Shown here: one piece after another, positions 24,570-37,297 of the stretch | Numbering within the stretch: position 1 is the stretch's first letter | How the letters are laid out: each line of letters begins with the position of its first letter | NCBI GenBank assembly: GCA_002633025.1 | Contig: NMRB01000724.1 | Coordinates: forward strand, 76,568 to 140,567 | Origin: Notospermus geniculatus | Taxonomy: Eukaryota > Nemertea > Pilidiophora > Heteronemertea > Lineidae | Direction of reading: 5' to 3' | DNA: 64,000 nucleotides | Program-made: the position numbers and the translations under genes | Notes under the pieces: generated by a model | What the model was told of the DNA's origin: nothing | The model's database searches: none | The model's input: the letters and a program-made list of their open reading frames with translations, nothing else

Positions 24570-27290
24570 TTAGATATACTTTGAGGTAACTCTATTTAGT
24601 GTCTGGCAGGAGCAGTTAGCAAAGTCTCAGTTTGGTTCATTCTGATCTGAGGTCAGTCTGATTGTACGTCATTACAACGGCAGTGTTGCTGTGTAACTAC
24701 AGCTTGCATTCATGTGCCTGAGCACACCCCCAAAGCGAGGTGCACTAAGTCACCACAACACTTCGAGTGATTTCTTACACATAAAGGAGCTGTTATAATC
24801 ATGATAAGCATTCCTAACTAGCAAACTAAACAATATATCATCAACGATCTGACATTGTTTGATTGCTTCTAGTTCATTCCGTGGTACCCCCAGAGAATTC
24901 TTCCTAGTGCCAAGAATAGTGATGGCCAACTTCCACAACATGAATGGGTAGGGTTCATGGTGTGTGAGCAGTATTAAGTTCCCCAAATCCAATTGTGTGC
25001 AGAAAATATATCAATATCATGGCAGATATTGGTTCTACATGAGAGAATTCCATTACGTTTTGTTTCTGATGTGATATCAGAAATGTAGGACGCTGGGTGA
25101 TACCATGCACAAATTCTGATAAGCTCTTGCACTTGTAAACCCTGAAGGTTTGAAAAAAGTTATTTTACAGCCACGAAATCAATGGGATCCTTCTTTTTCT
25201 GGGTATGTCATGCATGACTTGACCCATCAACATCCAGTGTCAGGCGGGAGTCTGCAGGGTTATATCTAGGACTTCAGATGGGCAAGGTGCAAACTTTATG
25301 AAAAGGTCACTTCAACCTAGAAAAGGGCACTTTTAATTCGTGACTACAAACGGAATTTGAGAAGCTGTCAGTTAAAGAGGTCTCTATAACTCAACAGCCA
25401 ATTTAAGCCATGCAGTCTGTAAGGTGATNGGGGTACTAAAACCTTTAAAAAAATTTTTTAAGGGTCATGGCACCCCAGGGGGTTAATAAAGGGCACAGTG
25501 GCGCTTCCTTTAGGGGCATGGCGCAGCGCCTCTCTGAACGGCCTGGTCTTGGTGTTGGTGTTGAGAAGTCTTCTGAAAGGCCTCATCTCTTGATCAACCC
25601 CAAACTGAATATGATAAATTTTGGGAGTGCTACGTTATTGAAATATCACTCATTATCAGAATCATCCTTCACCAACAAACACTAAGTTGTCTTTGTTGTG
25701 AATAATTTAGCGCCAGGAACCCAAATATTGAGTGAGGATTCCATTATCTATTTATAATGGTGAACCAAGCCATGTTACACAGCAACTTTTGTGTGAATCT
25801 ATATTGGGGAGCTAAGCCATGTTGAGCTGCAACTTTATTGAGAATTAAAAGAATATGCAGTTTCAGTTGTAAATGTCATCGATTTTATTTAATATTTGCA
25901 AACTTGGTGTATTTGGAGATGCTTCTTTCTCCAATTTATTGGAATCGAGACATATTTCTCAGATATTTCAATTGTTGAATTGTATGGATTATTGATAATA
26001 AAAATAGTGTGGCTTTTTTATTCATTGTTGGATTTTGATGGAACAATGACGAATTTGTTTCAAATACAATTCATAAGCAGTGATATTCATAATTTAATAA
26101 GTCTTAATGGATGTATGTGTTGTGCAGAATTGAATTATAACTTTAAAAAGTCACAAGCTTCCAACTGTTGTTTAAAACAGATGTTGTTACATTGCACTGA
26201 TGCTTCTCCATATCATCCCTTATATTATACTCAAGGCAAAACATACTTTCTAAATACCAGTACATACCAAATGCATGTGCATATTTCACATAGGAAAATA
26301 CAGGGGCGAAAACACCATGAAAACTACTTACAGAGCAATAATTGTTTCCTCAACACGAAACCTAGCTCCTACTCCACCTTTTACACTGAATTTAATAAAA
26401 GGCACCTTTGCAACCTACTAAGGGATTTTAGTTAGACATCCCAAATGCCACTTGAGCAAAAAACCATTGTCAGATAGGGCCAGAAGCCTCGTGGTGATAT
26501 CACACATAAGGGCCTTAAGTTATGAGGCGGGACATTCAAACACGAATGGACATGACACAAACATGTAAGGCGTTCTGTGGTATTGATGTTTGGTCCAAAG
26601 CACAGGATAAAACCATACCTGGCAGACCATTGCCCCGTTTTCTGTTTTTTATAACCATAAGGATTGTTGGCTCAAAAAAAGTTGTTGCCCTGAGGTCCTT
26701 CCATTAGGAAGCTGTGGGGGAAAAAACTTCACCTTTGCTGACTAAACAAATATACATCCATTAGGGCTCATCAATAACATGATCCCCATCACCTTGCTTT
26801 AATGGTGGGGAAATGCTAGCTCAGCTGATTTCTGTTTCAAGTTGGTCTGTGGCTCTCCCTTTACTTGGCAAATTCTTGGTGCATTAGGCTGAGGGGAATA
26901 GATGTAGGCTTAGATGGAGATGAGAATCTATCCATCTCTGTTTCTGTAACCTCCTTTTTGATGCTAAAAAGTAAAGCAAATATCTTGTTTTGGTAGATGA
27001 TTTTGTTCATCATCGGATTTAATTTAAAGCGTCCGCTGGGAAGGAAAAATAATGCAATAATTTAGCCGCATTTTCCCCTCCATAGACGCCAAATTGTTCA
27101 TACAATTTCCTGGAAGTACGGACTCAGGGCTTTAATTCAAATGATTGGACTGAGTGTGTACTTGTTGGCTCTCCTTTCCTTGCAAATTTGGAGGACACTG
27201 TCCAACACTTGCAAAATGGTGTATGTTTGTTGGTTCATAATATGAAATAGAAATCGGGTTTCTAAGGTGAAAGACATTGCTTCCTACCAG

Positions 27291-27375
27291 ATTCGAACCC
27301 ACGGACCCTCGCATGAGGCATCAATCAACAGCACTAAGGGGCAGCACGCCCTAATCACTAGGCCAAATCCCCATC
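27291..27375 (-). repeat. tRNA-derived SINE head, in copy A
   Basis: On the minus strand, box A (TGGCCTAGTGATT) and box B (GGGTTCGAATC) have tRNA-like spacing. The downstream tail, with AGAAACCCGATTTCTATTTC, is shared with the copy at 52812. Not a functional tRNA: no closed acceptor stem. Confidence 0.75.
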
Positions 27376-27596
27376 TAACCATTTGTTGGTTCATGTTATC
27401 TATCATACTGCTTGCAGAAGTGATTTCTAGAGTTTAGCTAAATGTCAGAAAACAGTAACTCTATCCATCCATCATTGATACAAATACTTTCAAAATCACT
27501 GTAAGCAATAATTGCATTGAATATCGACCATTTGTTATGTCGTACAAACTGTTCACATTTTCACATTCATTTCAATTTTTCTTGCTTTATTAGTCT

Positions 27597-28326
27597 CCGC
27601 CACGCCACGTAGTGGTCGAGCGGAGACTCTTGTGTTAGCTAGGAAACTTTCTCGGCCCAAACCAACCTCAGACCAGGAGGCTTACGTGCCTATGCGTGTG
27701 TGCATTCTGCAGTGCTTCACGGGCTCCTTGCAGTGTCGTAATTTTTAACCAGGTTTTCGAAGAAAGTCCTGGTTATTAAATTACCGAATGTGGCGGGCGT
27801 CCGGGCGGTCGGGCGGTCGGGCGTCCGGGCGGTCGCTATTCTCGTTTCCGACTGATAACTTAACAACGACTTGAGATTTTCTTTGGAAATTTTTGGGAGA
27901 TGTTGCCTGTAAGTAGACGTCGTTTCCTTTCGATATTCAGCGTCATTGGATTCAGGGTTTGGCCAATAGGGGGCTAAATGTGAAAACAGAAAAAGTGCTA
28001 TTTCTCCTGAACGAATGGACGGATCGTCACCAAATTTTTATCATAGGTATATCTAATGACAATACATAACATAATACCCGGGTTTTGGATTTGACCTACT
28101 TTTCAAGGTCACAGAGGTCAAAGTTCGGCAAAACTTACGAACTTCGTTTCCGACTGATAACTTAACAACGACTTGAGATTTTCTTTCGAAATTTTTGGGA
28201 GATGTTGCTTGTAAGTAGACGTCGTTTCCTTTCGATATTATACACAACATATCAGACGGGTTTTTCATTAGACCTACATTTCAAGGTGACAGAGGCCGAG
28301 GGGTTATGCCCGCAACAGCGTGGCTA
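27597..28326 (+). repeat. Hairpin-headed repeat, variant head, between the duplicated copies
   Basis: Starts with a stem AGTCTCCGC...GCGGAGACT, has a GGGCGGTCGGGCGTCC-rich stretch near 27790-27835, and contains a direct repeat about 302 bp apart (CGTTTCCGACTGATAACTTA at 27843 and 28145). It carries the module GACCTACTTTTCAAGGTCAC that is also present in the elements at 44089, 45085 and 63476. It fills the gap between copies A and B. Confidence 0.7.
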
Positions 28327-31300
28327 TTTTTTTCAAAAGACAGCCTTGTACTTTAGCAGACATATTGGTTTTCACTTTCAGTACATTCAGAACTGGCCAG
28401 TCTAATTCTGTTGAGTCCCTTTGATGTGCCCCTTCATGACCCTTTAGCCTTTAGGGGCTTACAGGTCGACATTGCATCTTGAAGCAACTTGACGGATCCA
28501 TCGCAGATCAAAAAACCACCATTGTACAATTCAATGGCAGTGTTGCTCTTGCGTTCATGTTCCTGAGCACACCCCCAAAGCGAGGTGCACTAAGTCACCA
28601 CAACACTTCGAGTGATTTCTTACACATAAAGGAGCTGTTATAATCATGATAAGCATTCCTAACTAGTAAACTAAACAATATATCATCAACGATCTGACAG
28701 TGTTTGATTGCCTCTAGTTCATTCCGTGGTACCCCCAGAGAATTCTTCCTAGTGCCAAGAATAGTGATGGCCAACTTCCACAACATGAATGGGGAGGGTT
28801 CATGGTGTGTGAGCAGTATTAAGTTTCCCAAATCCAATTGTGTGCAGAAAATATATCAATATCATGGCAGATATTGGTTCTACATGAGAGAATTCCATTA
28901 CGTTTTGTTTCTGATGTGATACCAGAAATGTAGGATGCTGGGTGATACCATGCACAAATTCTGATAAGCTCTTGCACTTGTAAACCCTGAAGGTTTGAAA
29001 AAAGTTATTTTACAGCCACGAAATCAATGGGATCCTTCTTTTTCTGGGTATGTCATGCATGACTTGACCCATCAACATCCAGTGTCAGGCGGCAGTCTGC
29101 AGGGTTATATCTAGGATTTCAGACGGGCATGGTGCAAACTTTGTGAAAAGGGCACTTAACCTAGAAAAGTGCCCTTTTCATTCGTGACATTTCTACTGAC
29201 GGAATTTGAGAAGCTTGTCAGTCAAAAAGTTCTATATTTCCAGTCAACAGCCAATTTAAGCCAGTCTCTAAGGTCATATGACCAAAAGGGACCATGACAG
29301 AGGGTCTGGGGGGTACTAAAACCTTTGAAAAGTTTTTTAGGGGCACGGCACCCTAGGGGGTTAAAAAAGGGCACAAAAGGGGCGCCACGGCGCAGCGCCT
29401 CTCTAAAATGGCCTAACCCTGGTCCTGGTGTTGAGAAGTCTTCTGAAAGGCTTCTTCTCTTGATCAACCCAAAACTCAATATGATGAATTTTGGGAGTGC
29501 TACGTTATTGAAATATCACTCATTATCAGAATCCTCCTTCACCAACAAACACACTAAGTTGTCTTTGTTGTGAATAATTTAGCGCCAGGAACCCAAATAT
29601 TGAGTGAGGATTCCATTATCTATTTATAATGGTGAACCAAGCCATGTTACACGGCAACTTTTGTGTGAATCTATATTGGGGAGCTAAGCCATGTTGAGCT
29701 GCAACTTTATTGAGAATTAAAAGAATATGCAGTTTCAGTTGTAAATGTCATCGATTTTATTTAATATTTGCAAACTTGGTGTATTTGGAGATGCTTCTTT
29801 CTCCAATTTATTGGAATCGAGACATATTTCTCAGATATTTCAATTGTTGAATTGTATGGATTATTGGTAATAAAAATAGTGTGGCTTTTTTATTCATTGT
29901 TGGATTTTGACGGAACAATGCCGAATTTGTTTCAAATACAATTCATAAGCAGTGATATTCATAATTTAATAAGTCTTAATGGATGTATGTGTTGTGCAGA
30001 ATTGAATTATAACTTTAAAAAGTCACAAGCTTCCAACTGTTGTTTAAAGACAGATGTTGTGACATTGCACTGATGCTGCTCCATATCATCCCTTCATATT
30101 ATCAAGGCAAAACATACTTTCTAAGTACCAGTACATGCCAAATGCATGTGCACATTTCACATAGGAAAATACAGGGGCGAAAACACCATGAAAACTACTT
30201 ACAGAGCAATTGTTTCCTCAACACGAAACCTATAGCTCCTATTCTACCTTTTACACTGAAAATTTAATAAAAGGCACCTTTGCAGCCTACTGAGGGATTT
30301 TAGTTAGACATCCCAAATGCCACTTGAGCAAAAAAAACCATTGTCAGATAGGGCCAGAAGCCTCGTGGACAGGTGGTGATATCATAAATAAGGGCCTAAA
30401 GTTATGAGGCGGGAAATTCAAACAAGAATGGACATCGACACAAACATGTAAGGTGTTCTGTGGTATTGATGTTTGGTCCAAAGCACAGGATAAAACCATA
30501 CCTGGCCGACCATTGCCCCGTTTTCTGTTTTTTATAACCATAAGGATTGTTGGCTTCTTCACAAAAAAAGTTGTTGCCCTGAGGTCCTTCCATTAGGAAG
30601 CTGTGGGGGAAAAAACTTCACCTTTGCTGACTAAACAAATATACATCCATTAGGGCTCGTCAATAACATGATCCCCATCACCTTGCTTTAATGGTGGGGA
30701 AATGCTAGCTCAGCTGATTTCTGTTTCAAGTTGGTCTGTGACTCTCCCTTTACTTGGCAAATGCTTGGTGCATTAGGCTGAGGGAATAGATGTAGGCTTA
30801 GATGGAGATGAGAATCTATCCATCTCTGTTTCTGTAACCTCCTTTTTGATGCTAAAAAGTAAAGCAAATATCTTGTTTTGGTAGATGATTTTGTTCATCA
30901 TCGGATTTAATTTAAAGGGTGTACTGGGAAGGAAAAATAATGTAGGCTATGATGCATCCACATTTTCCCCTCCATAGACGCCAAATTTTTCATACAATTT
31001 CCTGGAAGTATGGACTCAGGGCTTTAATTCATCCTTACAAATGATTGGACTGAGTGTGTACTTGTTGGCTCTCCTTTCCTTGCAAATTTTGAGGACACTG
31101 TCCAACACTTGCAAAATGGTGTATGTTTGTTGGTTCATAATATGAAATAGAAATCAGGTTTCTAAGGTGAATGACATTGCTTCCTACCAGATTCGAACCC
31201 ACGGACCCTCGCATGAGGCATCAATCGCCAGCACTAAGGGGCAGCACACCCTAACGACTGGGCCAAATCCCCATCTAACCATTTGTTGGTTGTTATCTAT

Positions 31301-31504
31301 AATAAAGCAGCTATCATACTGCTTGCAGAAGTGATTTCTAGAGTTTAGCTAAATGTCGAGAAAACAATAACTCTATCCATCCATTCATTGATACAAATAC
31401 TTTCAAAATCACTGTAAGCAATAATTGCATAGAATATCGACCGTTTGTTATGTCGTACAAACTGTTCACATTTTCACATTTATTTCAATTTTTCTTGCTT
31501 TATT
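28327..31504 (+). repeat. Segmental duplication, copy B (3.2 kb)
   Basis: Direct copy of 23993-27591, differing by scattered substitutions and small indels. Relative to copy A it lacks about 465 bp (24197-24661 in A), which removes most of the MITE. The open frame corresponding to 25896 in copy A is broken here near 30047, where TTAAAGACAG replaces TTAAAACAG. Confidence 0.93.
31191..31275 (-). repeat. tRNA-derived SINE head, in copy B
   Basis: The duplicate of the SINE at 27291-27375, with box B GGGTTCGAATC and a slightly diverged box A region (TGGCCCAGTCGTT on the minus strand). Confidence 0.72.
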
Positions 31505-32961
31505 CAGTTTTATAAGCAGTACAGCTGACACCTTATAGTGAATACAGCTCTGCGGAAATATTTCATTATCACACCCTAAAGACCTCTACCTAGACAGAGT
31601 AGGACCCGACAGTGTACCCAACTGTACAAAATCACATATATCGAAAAATCCATCACCAAATTTGTCCCCCATGGCGACATTTTATGAGATGGTCTCGAAC
31701 ATGTTATGATGACTGATTGGGACAAATGGGCCAGTAGCAATGGGTGAGCCTATCATTGGTCAGATAACGGTCAGAGGATGTGGCATTATTACGCCTGGCA
31801 TGGCTCCGGCATTCTGTGTAATAAAAGACATTTGGTCACGTTTTATTGGCTAAATCTCTTCGATGTATAAGCCGTTCCTTGGTCAGTATTATCTTTGATG
31901 TATTCAGAATATTAGTGTGAATTTGGATATTGAATACCAATTTGTCTCGTCACTGATCAATAATACCAACTTGACTATTTCAAAATTCGGAATTTTTTTC
32001 CCGTATCAGTTCTTCAACAGTTATATCAGAAAATGAGAGTAGTGTTGCTGTTTGGCCAACATGATAGACATTATGCAAGAATGCTGTAACTTATTGGGCA
32101 ATCAGATTATGTGGTCATTAAGAATCAAAATCAGCCCTGATGCATCCCAAGCAGTGCAAGGGGGAGAGGGAGTTTGGGTAAGGATTTAAAAGGCGTTTAC
32201 CCCAACTTTGAACTTTCCAGGGCATGCAACTGGCTGTCTTCAATCCTCCTTTAGATGAATTTGGATGCTAGGAGAGGTAAACGGAAAATGTTAAGCACTC
32301 AAGCAGAGGATTGCGGAGATGGAAAGGAAACAAGGGATATAGGCTCATAATGCGATTGCAAAGAGCTCACTAGTGGCTTCATTCCAACAAGGGTCCCTGG
32401 GACCTGTGGGTTCATTTGGTACCATAACCTAGTCACAACCAATAACGAAATCACCCTGAACCCTCAGTATCACTGTCAGGCGACGCCTTCGTGTTAAAGG
32501 CAACAAAATGTTTCATATGAGCCATTTTATCTTGCCAAATTAGGAATGTATTGGCCGTGATTGTGTTGGTATTGGCGATATTCGACTGTAAATTGCTATG
32601 ATGTTCCTGGGGATTAGGATGGTGTGATGACGATGCTGCGAGATGGGATAAGATCAATCATTGCGCACCTCTCAACACTACGTTCATGCTGTCATCGAAG
32701 TTTTGCTCTGAAGGTTTCAACATTTTTCTTGTGCGGAAATGAAGGTATTCCAAGTAACTGACTGCTGAGGTATTGATGTTCAGGAGATTTTTTTGTGAAA
32801 TATAATCAGAGTTGAAGTGGCTGGTTGAGTGCTGACTGAAAAATACCGAATTGGAAAGCTACACTCGGCAACAACTTCCCAACACTAAAAGAACTGCCAA
32901 TGGGTACATGCAGGTCCACCTGGTCAACACCGTAGCAAATTCTGATGGCACTTCAGCGCAT

Positions 32962-33272
32962 AGCTGAAGGAACTCTGGCAACCCCAACGAATGTTGCAGA
33001 AGAATGCACATACATGTAGCTGAAGGAACTCTGGCAATCCCCAACGAATATTGCAGAAGAATGCACATAGCTGAAGGAACTCTGGCAACCCCAACGAATG
33101 TTGCAGAAGAATGCACATACATGTAGCTGAAGGAACTCTGGCAACCCCCAACGAATATTGCAGAAGAATGCACATAGCTGAAGGAACTCTGGCAACCCCA
33201 ACGAATGTTGCAGAAGAATGCACATAGCTGAAGGAACTCTGGCAACCCCAACGAATGTTGCAGAAGAATGCA
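32962..33272 (+). repeat. Minisatellite with alternating 56- and 51-bp units
   Basis: AGCTGAAGGAACTCTGGCAA starts six units at 32962, 33018, 33069, 33125, 33176 and 33226, so the spacings are 56, 51, 56, 51 and 50. The longer units carry an extra CATGT next to the unit start. The three repetitive open frames on the minus strand are by-products of the array. Confidence 0.95.
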
Positions 33273-33745
33273 CAGACTTATTCTTCATCCCCAAAGCTGT
33301 GTCTTGCATTCAACTTACGGTGAACTGAGTTCCAAATCGATATCCTAATGATGTGGCTTGACTGTGGCCCTCGGCCCTTGAGATAATTGTCATCATTGAT
33401 ATCCTCATTGTTGCTATTGCTGCAGGCCAGAAACCTGCAGAGGCAACTAGTAATTGGAGAAACAATCACCACTTGACTTCATCTCTTGTCTGTCTTCAAG
33501 TCGAAGCAAGCTTGAATTGGTTCTGTACCAGAGCAATGGATGGACCAGGTGTCCAACTCTTTAAATGTATTCCTGAAGACTCGGTGTTTTGGTCAATGAA
33601 TTGTTACATGTCTGTGCAAGTATGTAGTAAAGAAGTCCCTGGAAGAAGGCGGCTGTTGGTGTCAGTTGTGTATAACTCTCGATCTTGCCGCAGTTCCATA
33701 AAAGCAACTCTGATTTGTGAACTTCTGACTCGGTGTGTTCTTTAA

Positions 33746-34066
33746 AGTGAGACTCCACTCATTGTAAACTTTTGAATCCATGGAGACTATTGCCATGAGT
33801 TTTGATGTAGGCTGACGACCTTTGTAGTGAATGAGCTAATACTGTGACTTGCCTACGCCTATTGGTTGTACCTTCATAAATATGCAATGAGCGCATATGA
33901 CATCACATGTGCTGTGCAATGGTCCCTTTAGGATGTAATTAAAATACTTAAAATGATGAGTTTGCTGATGTTAAAAAAATACGACATGTTGCAGACATCA
34001 AAGAATTTGAATGTATTAACGATATTTCAAAAATTCAAAATTTTACACAATGAATGGAGTCTCCCT
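33746..34066. mobile_element. piggyBac-like MITE flanked by TTAA
   Basis: TTAA lies at 33742-33745 and 34067-34070. The ends AGTGAGACTCCACTCATTGT and, reverse complemented on the right, AGGGAGACTCCATTCATTGT extend into AAACTTTTGAAT-type pairing. The length is 321 bp with no coding capacity. Confidence 0.8.
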
Positions 34067-35982
34067 TTAATGATGAAGTCTGGGTCCTTTTAATCTTAAA
34101 CAGGTTTCTGAAAGGAATATTGGGAACAGTGACCATACATAGACCATGTCCCTTTCTTTGTATCATCCTCTCAAAGATCCAGAAAAGGGGTAATCTATTT
34201 CAATTGATATAAAACAGAACATGCCGCCTTGGCGTAGGAAGATATTTTGGGCTGGAACTCCAACACATTCCTGAATGCCACCAGCTGGGCATGATGATGA
34301 AGACAAACTACGTTACTGGTAAGCAAGAGAAAAACTCATCAAACCATATGTAACTGCCAACAAAGATAATTAACCAGTCTGAAACTACTGACATGCATGG
34401 TTCCAATTTATCTCCGTCGTGAAGCTGGGAACTTCAAAGAATTGCGAAACAGCTTCTGGCAAACAATTGAAAAAAAACAGCTCTTCCTCATCATGCAAAT
34501 TAAGAAAGTCTTTCCATGAACATTCGGTTTATCAATTTCAAGTCATTGATTTGAAGTTCCTCAGACGGGGTGTAATGCGCAGTCATCTTGTTTCCTGTAA
34601 AATATTCTCCTGGGAGTCGGCTGGTGTGTTTGTCTACCAAGACATGGCTTTAATTTCCCATGAAGGATGGGTGGATCAGATACACAGCCTCAGGTGTGCG
34701 AAGTAAGCTGATGTTCTACTGAGCCGCTCGAATGCTCAAAATGATTGGTGCAATGGGGTACCGGCAAACAAAAGGCGGCGCTGATCATCAACTCGGTTAA
34801 AACGCAGGTGCGCATGCCTTTGTGATTGTTGAACGTCATCAGCCATCGTGCGTCATTCTGACGTAACAAAAACTGCGTCATTCACAACCCATGACGTCGA
34901 CCATTCGCCTGTCGTTTACACTAAAATGGTCAACTTTATCGATTAAATTCATCATGTTCCCGCTGAGATTTTTGCTCAAAAGCCATAAGATATATTTTAG
35001 CACTTCTGTACTTAATGATAGAAAATTAAAAAAGCCTCACTTTCAATGATGCAGTTATGACCGAGTTGATAGCGCCGCGTCGCGGATTAGGTCTGCCGGT
35101 ACCTCATAGAACTGATGTGCAGTAGAGCATCATCAGCTGAAGATATTTGAACGCAGTAGTATCCGAACCACCACAGCGTAGGATTTGTCATATCAATTTT
35201 TACTCCCGTGTCCTAGCCAGTTATTGGTATTTTATGCCATAACTCTTGGTACTACTTTGAGATACCAGAGACCATTTATTTAGTTGTATTCCAATAAGCA
35301 TGGCATGCAGAAATCATGTTTGATCAAACATGATGCATCATTTTTGCTAAACGGTGGAGAGAAAAACGGGCAGCGTAAGATATGCTGCCGTCATAAGCTG
35401 TTTGGTTTGGATTACATCATGTAAAGTGGAATTGATACTCTTGGCATATTTTGCTTTGTCCAGCAAAAAGTGATTCCTGCATCCAGTACGTTTTCATGAG
35501 AGTCAAAAATGCTAGGTCAATAATGTTGACAATTATTTGAAGAAGGAAATGATCTGCAGTATGAATTATGGACTTGTATTTTGATTTTCATCGCACATTT
35601 TGCATTTTCTAAAGCTTTTTCCATTTCATTGTTTGGAGGCAATACAATGCAAGTCGTTCAACATGATTGCTAAACCTTAACACAGTGTTTACAACATCGG
35701 CTATAAAGTGTGGTTGATACAACCGAATGGATAATAATGTTGTAGAGAAGCAAAATAAGAATGAGCAGCTGTGATATCATTATTGTCTCTCCCCAAGATG
35801 CCCTCTCACTCTTATTGGAAACTGCATTTTGCACCTTACCAAAATTATCTATTTTTGACGTTACGTTGATATGTTAATGCTGTATTTAAAAAAAAGAGAA
35901 GATTGAAAAGAGGATTTGTCTGTCCTAATTGTCAGCCAAAGTAAAAATGTGTCAACTTCACTGACCATGGGAGAAGTCATCT

Positions 35983-36128
35983 TTACAAAAATGTGCCACG
36001 TGTAAATGACATTACCACATGGTAATGGGCGAAATTTACACCAAAGATGTGTAAAAGTGCACATTTTTGGTGTAAAATTTGCCCATTACCACGTGGTAAT
36101 GTCATTTACACGTGGTACATTTTTGTAA
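35983..36128. mobile_element. Near-palindromic foldback element
   Basis: Two arms of about 69 bp, starting TTACAAAAATGTGCCACGTG and ending in its near complement, separated by only a few bases, with about six mismatches. The TTACCACATGGTAATG core repeats in both arms. It is 146 bp and directly abuts the Tc1/mariner-like element at 36143. Confidence 0.8.
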
Positions 36129-36142
36129 GGGAAATTATATTG

Positions 36143-36334
36143 CAGTGCTGACCAAAATTATTCGAACACTTGGCCTGTAATAGATATTTCAGTTGTTTGT
36201 ATCAAAATGGCAAACAATGTACCAATGAAGCAATTTTATTTTCCTCAGAGCAACTATTTCCAAATGTTAGAAGGGAAAAATATGGAACCTAGACCTAGAT
36301 ATACATAATGTTCGAATAATTTTGGCCACCACTG
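36143..36334. mobile_element. Tc1/mariner-like MITE
   Basis: The ends CAGTGCTGACCAAAATTATT and, reverse complemented on the right, CAGTGGTGGCCAAAATTATT both continue into CGAACA. TA follows the right end at 36335-36336; the left dinucleotide is TG, probably a mutated TA. CAGTG ends with AATTATTCGAACA are common in Tc1-like elements. The length is 192 bp and no transposase is present. Confidence 0.8.
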
Positions 36335-36815
36335 TAGGTAATTCTGTCCTTCCAATGACATGTAGCATCTGTGTCTTCATAGCAATTGCAAGAACCTTTA
36401 CATTGTGCTGGTCAGCCTCTTTCTCCTTGCCACCACTATAGTGTCCACTGGTTGGTAATCACGATGGACATGTTAATCAAGAAACCTCATCATGGAGAAG
36501 CCCCTCTTGTGTTCACTGATCAATGGGCTACGCCAGTTGATGGGAAATGGACCCTTACTACGTGTGAATAAACTTATGATGACAGGTACGAAAGACAGAT
36601 CTCCCAGGAGTGTTACTGAGGGTGTAAATGTTGCATGGAATGACACTGACTTAATGGATCAAGCATATTTTATATCACATCACTACCCACTCATTTAATG
36701 CGCTTTTTAACCCGCAGTGTAATATGATTACTATGGTAAATTTGACGCCCACACTTGGTCACACAGCTATTCAGAGTGATGGCTAACATTTGTGTCACAG
36801 GTGATTCTGAGTCAA

Positions 36816-37030
36816 CTATTTAGGAGGATAGTTGAAAGCCAAAAAGAGCTCTTTTTAGGAGGCTAGAATGAAAGCCAAAAAGAGCTCAATTTAGGAGGAT
36901 AGAATGAAAGCCAAAAAGAGCTCTATTTAGGAGGATATTTGAAAGCCAAAAAGAGCTCTATTTAGGAGGATAGTTGAAAGCCAAAAAGAAGTCTATTTAG
37001 GAGGATAGTTGAAAGCCAAAAAGAGCTCTT
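36816..37030 (+). repeat. Minisatellite, 35-bp unit, 6 copies
   Basis: Units contain TAGGAGGATAGTTGAAAGCC followed by AAAAAGAGCTCTATT. Two copies read GAATG in place of GTTG. Confidence 0.93.
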
Positions 37031-37297
37031 ATATATTCAAAGACTTGTATTCTTTCTCTGGTTGCATGATGTCAGTCGAGAACTGAGTCATCGATATCAT
37101 GTCCCAATATTGGGCAACCTAATGCCGGAGGAAATCAGAGCCATCAAACAGACTTAGCTCCGAAAAGAATCGCCTTGTCAATCAGTGCTGGAAATGGATG
37201 GAACAGCTTCACAAGTAACTGGCAGCACTTTTTTGCAGCAGAGTGGTGGCGTGACTTTCTGAGTGGTTTGTCACCCTCTCTTTACCTCCCTTTGTGG

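Larger units (their letters stand above)
23993..27591 (+). repeat. Segmental duplication, copy A (3.6 kb)
   Basis: Nearly the same sequence recurs at 28327-31504 in the same orientation, from TTTTTTTCAAAAGACAGCC to TTTTTCTTGCTTTATT. Copy A is longer mainly because it keeps the complete MITE at 24127-24569 and about 90 bp next to it. A 179-codon open frame from 25896 has no ATG start (it opens with TTG) and is frameshifted in copy B, so I do not treat it as a gene. A single N at 25429 replaces sequence seen in copy B. Confidence 0.93.

Noticed and set aside
25896-26435. 179-codon open frame with hydrophobic start
   Set aside because: It opens with TTG and not ATG, has no recognisable domain, and is frameshifted in the duplicate at 29768-30267. 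It lies in a repeated non-coding segment.
32859-33309. Three repetitive frames (FVGVARVPSAMC-type)
   Set aside because: They are translations of the minisatellite in all three frames of one strand, not a repeat protein.
34704-35145. Possible weak inverted-repeat element
   Set aside because: Only about 20 imperfect bases pair (CTGATGTTCTACTG against CAGTAGAGCATCATCAG) and no target duplication is visible.
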